IMG/VR virus record: IMGVR_UViG_3300045107_000306
Location: 1 to 36,378 of that record
Strand: one strand, 5' to 3'
Source: a virus
DNA: 36,378 bases
Shown here: positions 21,926 through 30,200 of the stretch, piece after piece
Layout: each line of letters starts with the position of its first letter
Numbering within the stretch: position 1 is the stretch's first letter
Translations under genes and position numbers: made by a program
Notes under the pieces: generated by a model
What the model saw: the letters and a program-made list of their open reading frames with translations, nothing else
What the model was told of the DNA's origin: nothing
The model's database searches: none

Positions 21926-22807
21926 TTGCCCAACGTCATCAGCGGAACGCTGCTCCGGAACCTGTTCACCGGGTTCAAGACCAGCTTCCAGAACGGCTTC
22001 GCCGGCGTCACGCCGGCCTGGAGCCAGATCGCCACCAAGGTCGCCTCCATGGGCGCCGAGGAAGACTACGGCTGGCTGGGCGACTGGCCCGCGATCCGCG
22101 AGTGGATCGGCGACCGCGTCCTCGAGGAGCTGGCCGGCTACTCCTACACGGTCAAGAACCGCGACTTCGAGAGCACGGTGCGCGTGAAGCGCAACCACAT
22201 CGAGGACGACAAGCTCGGCATCTACCGGCCGATGTTCGAGGGCCTGGGCCAGGAAGTGGCCCTGTTCCCGGACAAGCTCATCTTCGCGCTGCTCGCCGCC
22301 GGCGCCACGACCAAGTGCTACGACGGCCAGTACTTCTTCGACACCGACCACCCCGTCGCCGGCGGCGTCGCCTCCAACCATGGCGGCGGCGCGGGCACGC
22401 CCTGGTTCCTGCTGGACACCACCCGGCCGCTGAAGCCGCTGATCTACCAGGAGCGGCAGGCCTTCGGCTTCGCGGCGCTCGACCGCGACACCGACGAGAA
22501 CGTCTTCATGCGGAAGGAGTACATTTACGGGACCGATGGCCGGGCGAACGCCGGCTTCGGCTTCTGGCAGATGGCCTTCATGTCGCGGCAGACGCTCGAC
22601 GCCGCCGGCTATGAAGCCGCCCGGGCCGCCATGCGCAGCCTGAAGCGCGACAACGGCGAACCTCTGGGCGTCCGCCCGAACCTGCTGGTGGTCCCCGGCT
22701 CGCTCGAGGGCGCGGGCCGCCGCCTCCTGAAGAACGACCTGGCCGCCGGCGGCGCCTCGAACGAGTGGGCCGGCACCGCCGACTTGCTGGTCGCCGACTT
22801 CCTGTAG
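21926..22807 (+). CDS. T: Major capsid protein (Mu gpT-like)
   Basis: 293 residues (Mu gpT is 305). Family features are the N-terminus with LLRNLFTGFKTSFQNGF, the segment GDWPAIREWIGDRVLEELAG, then YTVKNRDFESTVRVKRNHIE, and the central YFFDTDHP. It is an HK97-fold shell protein. The start is TTG, unusual for the most abundant virion protein, but it has a strong GGGAGG at 21915-21920 and the next ATG would remove the conserved N-terminus. Confidence 0.94.
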   Translation: MPNVISGTLLRNLFTGFKTSFQNGFAGVTPAWSQIATKVASMGAEEDYGWLGDWPAIREWIGDRVLEELAGYSYTVKNRDFESTVRVKRNHIEDDKLGIYRPMFEGLGQEVALFPDKLIFALLAAGATTKCYDGQYFFDTDHPVAGGVASNHGGGAGTPWFLLDTTRPLKPLIYQERQAFGFAALDRDTDENVFMRKEYIYGTDGRANAGFGFWQMAFMSRQTLDAAGYEAARAAMRSLKRDNGEPLGVRPNLLVVPGSLEGAGRRLLKNDLAAGGASNEWAGTADLLVADFL

Positions 22808-22814
22808 GCGACCA

Positions 22815-23408
22815 ATGGCCAAAGCCCCCACTCCCAAGAAGCCGGTCGCGGAGAAGCCCGCGACCGCATCGGCCCCCACCGCGCCCTCTCCCGCGGTCGG
22901 GGCCACCCCATCCGAGGGCGCCGGGGCGGCTACGGCCGCCCCCGAAGCCGGGGCCGGCGCGTCGGCCCCGGTGGACAGGAGCGCCAGCGCCGGCGGCCAG
23001 GATACCGCCGGTGCGGAAGGCGGCGCGGCGGCGAACGTCGGGGGCGTCGCCGCGCCGTCGATCGCCGAGCTGGTCGCCGAGTTCCGCGCGGCCGGCGCGG
23101 AGCTGCTTTCGGCGTACATCCTGCTGCGCAACGCCGCGTTGTCGGGCGCCGCCGAGGATGCCGCGGTCGCGCTGGACGCGATCTCCGAGCTGAACGCGGA
23201 TCTGCCGCTGGGGGTCAGCGCCTTGCGGCTGAAGCTCGAGGCGTCTGATGGTGAGCTGGTGGCCATCGAGGGCAAGTCCCGCGATGGCAAGCCCTTCCGG
23301 CGCGCCGGCCACGTCTTCGGCGCTGACTTCCAGTCCTATCTCGTCAGCAGGGACGCGCTCGAGCGGATCCGCGCCGACCACGGCATCGTCACGCGGGATC
23401 CCGCCTGA
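22815..23408 (+). CDS. Head-region protein with low-complexity N-terminus (Mu gp35-like)
   Basis: 197 residues. Residues 1-80 are an alanine/proline/glycine-rich low-complexity arm starting MAKAPTPKKPVAEKPATA. The C-terminal 110 residues contain a folded part with LRLKLEASDGELVAIEGKSR and KPFRRAGHVFGADFQSY, a pattern of the small HI1506/Mu gp35-type proteins found behind the capsid gene. Probably a virion accessory; function not proven in any phage I know of. Confidence 0.7.
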   Translation: MAKAPTPKKPVAEKPATASAPTAPSPAVGATPSEGAGAATAAPEAGAGASAPVDRSASAGGQDTAGAEGGAAANVGGVAAPSIAELVAEFRAAGAELLSAYILLRNAALSGAAEDAAVALDAISELNADLPLGVSALRLKLEASDGELVAIEGKSRDGKPFRRAGHVFGADFQSYLVSRDALERIRADHGIVTRDPA

Positions 23409-23623
23409 TGGCCCCGGTCGCCGCCCCCTGTCCTGATGCGGTCGGCGAGACCGCCATGCAGCTGGCCTACCGCCAGCAGCGGGCGGTCTGGCGCGGCCAA
23501 TTCCTGGACCTGGCGGCGGCCGGCGCTTTCCGAGCTCCGGAACACCTGCAGCCTGGTCTGCAGGCCCACCTCTTCCTTGATGCGGCCATGCCCATCGACC
23601 AGGCCGCCGCGGAGGCCGCGTGA
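23408..23623 (+). CDS. Small hypothetical protein
   Basis: 71 residues from an ATG in a TGATG overlap, ending with a GTGA overlap. Helical. The middle (YRQQRAVWRGQFLDLAAAGA) has no match I recognise. Kept for its tight coupling to neighbours. Confidence 0.55.
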   Translation: MAPVAAPCPDAVGETAMQLAYRQQRAVWRGQFLDLAAAGAFRAPEHLQPGLQAHLFLDAAMPIDQAAAEAA

Positions 23624-23889
23624 GCCGCGCCTTCGACATCGTGGTGGCGGCGATGATGGCCGACCTGCGCCGCCAGGAATGCCGGCTCCAGCCTTACGGC
23701 TCCGAGTTGGACAGCGGCTACGATGGCGCGCGTTTCGACGTGGCCCAGACTGCGGCTGCCGGCCTGCGCGCCCTGCGGAACCTCGACGACGAGGCGCTGA
23801 TCGAGATCATCGAGGGGTGCGCCGCGATGGAAGGCGTCCAGCACGGCCTGGTGTCGATCCTCGACGCCGTTCTGCGAGGCCGGCCGTGA
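23620..23889 (+). CDS. Small hypothetical protein
   Basis: 89 residues from a GTG. Helical, with acidic segments (LDDEALIEIIEGCAAMEG). No family recognised. It overlaps the DUF1320 gene by 4 bases. Confidence 0.58.
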   Translation: MSRAFDIVVAAMMADLRRQECRLQPYGSELDSGYDGARFDVAQTAAAGLRALRNLDDEALIEIIEGCAAMEGVQHGLVSILDAVLRGRP

Positions 23890-24299
23890 CCTTCGCGAGC
23901 GCCCAGGATCTCGTCACGCGCTACGGACAGCAGGAGATCCTGCTGCTGGCCGACCGCGACGGCGACCAGCTGGCGGACGCCGGCGTGCTCGAGGGGGCGC
24001 TGGCCGACGCGGACGCGGAGATCATCTCCGAGCTGGCGGGCTCCGTCACGATCGACACCGCCAACCCGCCCCGCAACCTGGTGCGCCTCTCGTGCCAGAT
24101 CGCGCGGTATCGGCTCTACGGCGCGAACCCGCCCGAGGCGGCGCGCAACGACTACCTGGACGCCGTCAAGTTCCTCCGCCTGGTGCGCGAGGGCAAAGCC
24201 AGCCTCGACGGCGGCGACGCCCAGCCCACCGTGACGCCGCCGCCGAGCTTCGCCGCGGCCTCGGAGCCGGGCAACCGCATCTTCCGGCGGGGGCTCTGA
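23886..24299 (+). CDS. DUF1320 head-tail connector protein (Mu gp36-like)
   Basis: 137 residues. Family features are the N-terminal FASAQDLVTRYGQQEILLLA, the ALADADAEIISELAG region, and the helical CQIARYRLYGANPPEAARND. DUF1320 proteins sit at the head completion/connector position in Mu-like phages. Start GTG in a GTGA overlap. Confidence 0.88.
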   Translation: MTFASAQDLVTRYGQQEILLLADRDGDQLADAGVLEGALADADAEIISELAGSVTIDTANPPRNLVRLSCQIARYRLYGANPPEAARNDYLDAVKFLRLVREGKASLDGGDAQPTVTPPPSFAAASEPGNRIFRRGL

Positions 24300-24790
24300 T
24301 GTCGATCCGCTTCCGCGTCACCCTGGACGACGAGCCGCGCCGGCTGCTGGCGGCTGCCGCCGCACGCGGCGAGGACATGCGCCCGGCGCTGCGGGCGATG
24401 GGCCAAGCGGGCGTCGCACAGACGCAGCGGCGCTTCGTCACCAAGCGTGCGCCGGACGGATCGGCCTGGCGTCCGACCGACAAGCCCTCCGGGTCGACCA
24501 TGATCGCGAGCGGCCTCCTGCTGCGCTCGATCTCCGCCCGTCCGCCGTCCGACACGGCCGTCGAATGGGGTTCGAACCGCGTTTATGCGGCGATCCGCCA
24601 GCTCGGCGGGATCATCCGCGCGAAGGGTGGCGGCTACCTGCGATTCCGCGTGGGCGCCAACGGCGGCTGGGTGGCCCGAAAGGAGGTCAGGCAGCACGCG
24701 CGGCCCTACCTCGGCGTGAACGACCAGGACATGGCCGAGTTCGCGGCGATCGGGCTTCGCCACGTCGCCGGCCCTCTGGGAGGCCGCTGA
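24299..24790 (+). CDS. Phage virion morphogenesis protein (gpG/tail completion family)
   Basis: 163 residues. Matches the family by helix ALRAMGQAGVAQTQRRFVTK, the motif APDGSAWRP and the segment LLLRSISARPPSDTAVEWGS with a YAAIRQLGG strand. It helps to close the head or tail joint. TGATG overlaps on both sides. Confidence 0.87.
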   Translation: MSIRFRVTLDDEPRRLLAAAAARGEDMRPALRAMGQAGVAQTQRRFVTKRAPDGSAWRPTDKPSGSTMIASGLLLRSISARPPSDTAVEWGSNRVYAAIRQLGGIIRAKGGGYLRFRVGANGGWVARKEVRQHARPYLGVNDQDMAEFAAIGLRHVAGPLGGR

Positions 24791-25233
24791 TGGACATGCT
24801 TGACCTGGGGCTGGCGAAGGACCGCTTGGCGGCCAACGCGCCGTCGCTGCGCAACATCGGCTACGCGGCCGACTTCAACGCCGCCATGCAGCCGGGCGCC
24901 GTCATCGCCAGTCCCTCGGCGTTCGTGCTGATCACCGGCGAGGAGTGGATCCCGCCCCGCGATGCCTCTGCGCCCATGCGGCAGAGCGCGAACATCACCG
25001 TGAGCGTCCTGGTGGCGGTCAAGCTGGCCGGCCCGCTGGGCGCCAACGGCCTGGCCGCCCTCGAGCAGCCGGTCCGTGAGGCCCGCCTCGCCATGTTCGC
25101 CTGGCACCACCCAGACGCGGAAGGGCCGTTCGCTCTCTCGGGCGGCGGCATCGAGGACTTCAACGGCCAGACCGGCGTCCTCCTCTATCGCCTCGACTTC
25201 ACCGCCCTCGCCAAGATCCAGGAGACCCTGTGA
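24790..25233 (+). CDS. Tail terminator-like protein (Mu gp37/DUF1834-like)
   Basis: 147 residues. A beta-alpha pattern with PSLRNIGYAADFNAAMQPG, SPSAFVLITGEEWIPPRD and YRLDFTALAKI resembles the gp37/DUF1834 tail terminators that cap the tail tube. It directly follows the gpG-like gene and precedes the tube gene by one small gene, the usual order. Confidence 0.78.
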   Translation: MDMLDLGLAKDRLAANAPSLRNIGYAADFNAAMQPGAVIASPSAFVLITGEEWIPPRDASAPMRQSANITVSVLVAVKLAGPLGANGLAALEQPVREARLAMFAWHHPDAEGPFALSGGGIEDFNGQTGVLLYRLDFTALAKIQETL

Positions 25234-25496
25234 GCCGCAAGCCCAAGGCCGCCGAACAGGCCGCCGACACCACGACCGCCGGCGCGCGCCGCCGCCCCGA
25301 GCTGGACGACGCCTCCGTCCGCGCCGCCTGCAAGGCTTCGATCGCCGCCGGCTTCCCGCCGCCGGCGCAGCTGGTCGAGCAGCTGGGCGGCGCCCACGCT
25401 GTGGCGGCGCTCGAGGCCGAGGTGGCCGCAGAGCAGCGGAGCGCCGACCCGGCCGGCGCGCCCGCTGAAACCCCCAACCAAAGCCAGGAGGGCTAA
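25230..25496 (+). CDS. Small hypothetical protein before the tail tube (Mu gp38 position)
   Basis: 88 residues from a GTG in a GTGA overlap. Basic N-terminus (MSRKPKAAEQAADTTTAGAR), a short folded middle, and a polar tail. Mu and its relatives carry a small gene at this place; no function is known. Confidence 0.6.
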   Translation: MSRKPKAAEQAADTTTAGARRRPELDDASVRAACKASIAAGFPPPAQLVEQLGGAHAVAALEAEVAAEQRSADPAGAPAETPNQSQEG

Positions 25497-25501
25497 GGTC
25501 C

Positions 25502-26446
25502 ATGGACCGCCAGCTGCTGCTCGCGAAGCAGGAAGTCACATACGGCGTCGACCCGGTCACAGCCGCGGTCGACACCATCTGGGCCGAGGAGGTCCGCCAC
25601 CAGCTCAGCGGCCAACGCGTCAAGCCAAGCCCTGCGAAGCCGGGCGTCGGGCCCGTCGCGAGCCACGTGTACGGCGAGTACTGCACGGTCACCTTCAAGG
25701 TGCCGCTCGCGGGCTCCGGTGTTGCGGGCACCGCCCCCAAATGGGGCAAGCTCATGAAGGCCAGCGGCTGGCTGGAGACCATCGTGGCCGCCACGTCGGT
25801 GACGTACGCGCTCCTGGCCGACCCGCTGACCGCCTCGACCTCCCTGACGCTGAAGTGGCGCGATGGGAATCGGCGTGTGCACCTGGTCACCGGCTTCAAG
25901 GCCAAGGTCGATTTCGAGCTCTCGGCCGGGAACCGCCCGATGCTGGTCTTCACCGGCAAGGGGCTGCACAACGACGTCACCGAGGCCGGCGCTGTCCTGG
26001 CGCATGCGGACGCCGACTTCTCTGGCTGGCTGGACGCCAAGCCGGTGGCCTCCGGCACCACCACCTTCGCCTACGCGGCGGTGACGGGCTTGGGTCTGCG
26101 CGAGCTGAGCTTCCAGCAGACCGACAACGTGAAGTTCGTCGATGTGCCCGAGCAGGAGAACGTCCGCCTCCTGGGCGAGCGCGCCTTCACGGGCAAGATC
26201 GCCATCACGTGCCCCCTGCCGTCCGTCCTGAACCTCGAGAGCAAGTGGAAGGCCGGGACGGTCGACACCTGGTCGATGGTGCACGGGGGCACGGCCGGGA
26301 ACATCGCGACCATCAACGGTCGCAGCCAGCTGGTCGAGCCGAGCTACGAGCGCAATCAGGACGGCGACGACATCGCGAACGCGGGCATCGAGCTCGTGCC
26401 GTCCTCGCTCACCACCGACAACGACCTGGCCGTCGTCCTGACGTAA
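25502..26446 (+). CDS. Tail tube protein (siphovirus type)
   Basis: 314 residues. The N-terminus LLAKQEVTYGVDPVTAAVDT and the central VTFKVPLAGSG, MLVFTGKGLHND and SFQQTDNVKFVDV fit the long tail tube proteins of non-contractile Mu-like phages (Pseudomonas B3/D3112 kind). It polymerises around the tape measure. There is no sheath gene ahead of it, in contrast to Mu. Start ATG with GGAGGGC upstream (25485-25492). Two hairpins follow its stop. Confidence 0.85.
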   Translation: MDRQLLLAKQEVTYGVDPVTAAVDTIWAEEVRHQLSGQRVKPSPAKPGVGPVASHVYGEYCTVTFKVPLAGSGVAGTAPKWGKLMKASGWLETIVAATSVTYALLADPLTASTSLTLKWRDGNRRVHLVTGFKAKVDFELSAGNRPMLVFTGKGLHNDVTEAGAVLAHADADFSGWLDAKPVASGTTTFAYAAVTGLGLRELSFQQTDNVKFVDVPEQENVRLLGERAFTGKIAITCPLPSVLNLESKWKAGTVDTWSMVHGGTAGNIATINGRSQLVEPSYERNQDGDDIANAGIELVPSSLTTDNDLAVVLT

Positions 26447-26519
26447 CCAGGCCTGGCTCTCCTACCCGGGAGAAGATGGGGGCGGCCCCACCCGGAGAGT
26501 TCCTGTGAAGGCCGCCCCC
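26447..26519 (+). terminator. Hairpin cluster after the tail tube gene (attenuator)
   Basis: Three elements in 73 bases: palindrome CCAGGCCTGG (26447-26456), stem TCTCC/GGAGA (26458-26473), and a perfect 10-bp stem GGGGGCGGCC (26478-26487) with GGCCGCCCCC (26510-26519). No T-tract follows. It probably lowers transcription or protects the 3' end of the abundant tube mRNA before the rarely needed chaperone and tape measure genes. Confidence 0.6.
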
Positions 26520-26559
26520 TGACTTCCGGGGAGCCCCATGCGGGCATTGGAGAAGACAC

Positions 26560-26886
26560 ATGAAGTTCGACTTTGGGAGCCTCGATCGGGACATCGAGGC
26601 GGACTGGCCCGTGCGCGTTTCTGTGCCGCAGGACGGCGGCAAGGCGCAGGAGGAGGTTTTCCTCGTCCGCTTCCGGGTGACGTCGGACGCGGACCTGATC
26701 AGCCTTGGCATGGGCGTCGAAGCGGCGAAGAAGTCGCTGCGCAAGTGCATCGTGGGCCTGGCGCAATCGGAAGGGCGCGAGCTGACCGACGAGCTGCTCA
26801 CCAAGATGCTGGACCGGGCCTACATCCGAACCGCCCTGGTCACCGCCTACAGCGAATTCTCCCTGGGCATCGAAGCAAAAAACTGA
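26560..26886 (+). CDS. Tail assembly chaperone, short form (G-like)
   Basis: 108 residues. It has a beta-rich N-terminus (MKFDFGSLDRDIEADWPVRV) and a helical second half (GMGVEAAKKSLRKCIVGLAQ, then DELLTKMLDRAYIRTALVTA). The position, between tube and tape measure, is that of lambda G and its functional analogues. Good ribosome site (GGAG, 26548-26551). The last codons, GCA AAA AAC TGA, contain a slippery heptamer that allows the longer GT product. Confidence 0.85.
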   Translation: MKFDFGSLDRDIEADWPVRVSVPQDGGKAQEEVFLVRFRVTSDADLISLGMGVEAAKKSLRKCIVGLAQSEGRELTDELLTKMLDRAYIRTALVTAYSEFSLGIEAKN

Positions 26887-27290
26887 AGCAGGCGGCCAGG
26901 CTGGTCGCGGTGGGACGCACCGGCGACAGCGAGGTCACCTCGGGCGAGCTGCAGCGGATGGCGGACGATCTCCGCGACCTTGCCGGCGCGACCGAGGCGC
27001 AGATCGAGGCGGCGTTGGCCCAGCATCGGGCCGCCGCCCAGCCGGCCGTCTTCCGCGTCCACCCCGCCAACGTGACGGCGGTGCGCCTGTTCCAGGGGAT
27101 GCAGACCCAGTGGAACATGATCGTCGCCTCTTCGCTCGGCGGCGCCCTGCTGCTGCAGACCGGCCTCAAGTACGAAGCGCTCGATCGCGTCGCCCGCGGC
27201 CTCGGCATCGAGGAAGGGCCTGACGACTTCCGCCGCCTGCAGCTGATGGAGGCCGAGGCCCTGCTCGCCTGGTCGGAGGCGCGGCGTTGA
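26560..27290 (+). CDS. Tail assembly chaperone, -1 frameshift product (GT-like)
   Basis: Read as join(26560..26883, 26883..27290): 243 residues. The -1 frame part (LKQAARLVAVGRTGDSEVTS to LLAWSEARR) has no start codon with a plausible ribosome site of its own. It contains NVTAVRLFQGMQTQWN and the ending GLKYEALDRVARGLGI, a DUF1799-like pattern typical of phage tail T domains. It would bind the tape measure while G keeps tube subunits apart. Its stop overlaps the tape measure TTG by three bases. Confidence 0.8.
26877..26883 (+). promoter_or_regulatory. Slippery heptamer A AAA AAC for -1 frameshifting
   Basis: In zero frame the codons are GCA AAA AAC followed directly by TGA, so the heptamer is perfectly phased (X XXY YYZ). 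A short hairpin (CGAGG-TCA-CCTCG near 26930) lies about 46 bases on, rather far to be a stimulator; the stop codon abutting the heptamer may suffice. Confidence 0.8.
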
Positions 27291-30200
27291 CCGACCTTGT
27301 CGCTCGTCTGCGCCTCGAGACGACTGGCGGCGGCCAGGCCGCTGGCGAGATCCGCCAGGTCGAAAGCGCGCTGGATCAGATCCCGGCGTCGGCCGCGGCC
27401 GCCGGCGCATCGTTCGACCGGCTCAGCGCCTCGCAGCAGGCCTTCGTGGCGCAGTACAGCCGCGGCGCCTCTGCCTTCGCATCGGACAGCACGAAGGTCG
27501 CCGGCGGCGCCCGCCTGGCCGGCCATGAGATCCTGAACCTTTCGCGGAACATCGCCGACGTGGGCGTCTCGGCGGCGATGAACATGAACCCGCTGATGAT
27601 CCTCATCCAGCAGGGTCCGCAGATCGCCGACGTGTTCCAGCAAGCCGCGGCGCGAGGCGTGTCGTTCAAGTCGGCACTGGGGGAGCTGGGCGGGATGGCC
27701 CTGTCCGTCCTGGGGCGAGGCGGCCCCATCCTGGTCGGCGTCGGTGTCCTGGGCATGCTGGTCGCCGCCTTCGTCGAAGGATCCAACGAGGCTGCCGACT
27801 TCCAGAACACACTCGCGGCGACCGGCAACTACGCCGGCCTGACCGCCCAGGCCTATGAGGACATGGCCGCGCGGATCTCCAAGGCCACCGGCGAGAGCGT
27901 GCGGACCAGCAAGGCCGGGATCAGCCAGCTGGTGGCCACGGGCCAGTTCTCGGCTGCGACGATCGAGAAGATGACCTTGGCGGCCGAGCGGTACAGTCAG
28001 CTCACCGGCAAGAGCACTCAGGAGATCCTGAAGGACTACGCCGGCATGTCGCAGGGCGTGACGGATTGGGCGGTGAAGCACGCCCTGGCGCACCACGACC
28101 TGACGCTGGCGCAGATCAAGTACATCGAGAAGCTGGAGAAGTCGGGCCAGGCCGAGCGCGCCTACCAGCAGGCGATGGACGACATCAACGCGTCGATCCA
28201 GGGTCGCGCCGTGCCGGCCTACGGCTTGCTCGAGCGGACGTTGCATGACGTGGCGGCCGCCGCCTCGAACATGTGGGACAAGCTCCTCGGCATCGGCCGG
28301 CCCGACACCATCGAGGGCCAGATCGAGAAGGCCAAGGCGCGGCTGGCCGGCCTCAACTCTGCCTACAACTCCGACCTGGTGAAGAGCGGCCAGGGCGAGA
28401 ACGTCCTGCGCGCCCGGCGCGACACACAGCTGCACCTGGACCTGCTCCAGTTCAACAAGGCCGGCATCGACCAGGCGGCGGCTGCCGAGGCCAAGCGGGC
28501 CCAGGAGGAAGCGGACAAGATCCGCAACGCCTACCCGAAGGGCTCGAAGTCGAGCGCGGGCAAGTTCGACGGCAGCGACATGGCCATCGAGGCCGCGGCC
28601 CGCGCCGAGCTGCAGGCACGCATGGCCCTCACCAAGAACGTCGAGCAGGTGGCTGCGCTCAAGCTGCGCGAGATCGACGCCGAGCAGGCGATCCAGCGCG
28701 AGCGCGTCCAGCGCCAGGTGAAGGAAGGCTCAATCACCAAGGCCGCGGCCAAGACCGTGCTCGCGAAGCAGGCCGAAGCCGCGGCCCTGCAGCGCGAGCT
28801 GGTGCGCCGCGAGGAGGCCGCCGGTATCGCCGCGCGAGAGCTGGAACGGCGCCAGTCGATCGGCGGGCTGCTCGACCGCCAGGCGACGGCCGAGGCCGCA
28901 GCCGCGCGAACGGCTTCTGAGGCCAACCGCATAGAGCTTGCCGCCTTGAACCGTCGCCAGGCGCTGGAGCGCGATGCCCTGGCGGAGAAGAACCGACAGG
29001 CCGTGCAGGAGAAGGCGCTCACCGAGGCTGAGGCATTCGCCCTTGCCGTCCAGCTCGAGGCGACCCAGCAGGCCGAACGCGATCAGACTACCCGGGAGCA
29101 GCGGGCGCGCCTTGAGGAGGAAGCGCTTCGGGGTGCCATCGCGTCTCGCGAGAACCAGGTCGATCTCCTGGCCTCGGAGGGGGCGCTGCTGAAGTCGAGA
29201 GTCGCGCGCAACCGCGTCGAGCTGCAGATCCTGAAGGCCCAGCACGACATCGAGCGCGTGAAACTTCAGGAGGTCGCAGCCTCGGCGAACTCCAGCAAGA
29301 CCGAAGTGGCCATCGCCGAGGCCCGGCTGCGCGTGCTGGACAAGATCCAGGCCAACGAGGTGAAGCTTCTTGAGCAGCAGACGACGCTGCTCGAGACGGT
29401 CACCGAGGCCACCGATGCGGTGGCCGGCTTGAAGAATGCCTTTCGACGCGGCGACTGGGCACGGGCGCTCGCCGAGTTCCAGCGGACGATCGAGACCGCC
29501 GGGGATGCGCTGAGGAACCAAGGCCTCGGCGGGGGCCTGCTGACTGCTGGCACCGCGGCCGCCCAGCTCATCGGCGGACGGACAGGACGGGTCGCGGGGA
29601 CGTCGCTTGGGATCGCGGGCTTCGGTCTCGGCGTGGGGACCTATGCCGGCACCGCCGCCGGCGCCGCGGCGCTGGGCAGCATCGGTCTCAGCGCGGGGCT
29701 GATCAGCGGGATCGCGGCGGCCGCCCCGCCGATCGCGGCGGCCGCGGCTGTCCTCTACGCAGCCGCGAAGATCTTCAACATCGGCGGCAAGCCCTCGAAC
29801 AAGGGCGCCGGCGTCGACCTGGTCACCGGCCAGGTCACCGGCGACAAGCGCGACCAGGAGACCGAGAGCGCGGCCCGGAAGGCCGCCGAGACCATCCTGG
29901 GCATCCAGGACGCGCTCAAGTCCTACGGCCTGGATCTGAAGACCACGATCAACGGCCTTGTGCTGGGGACCCGCGACCCGACGCAGATTTACACGTCGAC
30001 CGGCAAGACCCTGACCAGCGCCAAGGGCGACGTCGGCGCCGCCGTCGACACCGCGCTGAAGGCGTTGATCGAGGGCGCGACGTTCCAGTCGGAGGCCCAG
30101 AAGAAGCTGGTCGAGAGCCTGGTCGCGACCGGCAAGGGGTTCGACGCGATCAACGAGGCGCTGGCCAGCTATGCGGCTGCCCAGAAGATCCCGCAGCAGA

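Noticed and set aside
25520-26446. Contractile tail sheath
   Set aside because: The 314-residue product resembles a siphovirus tube protein, and no sheath-sized gene is found near it.
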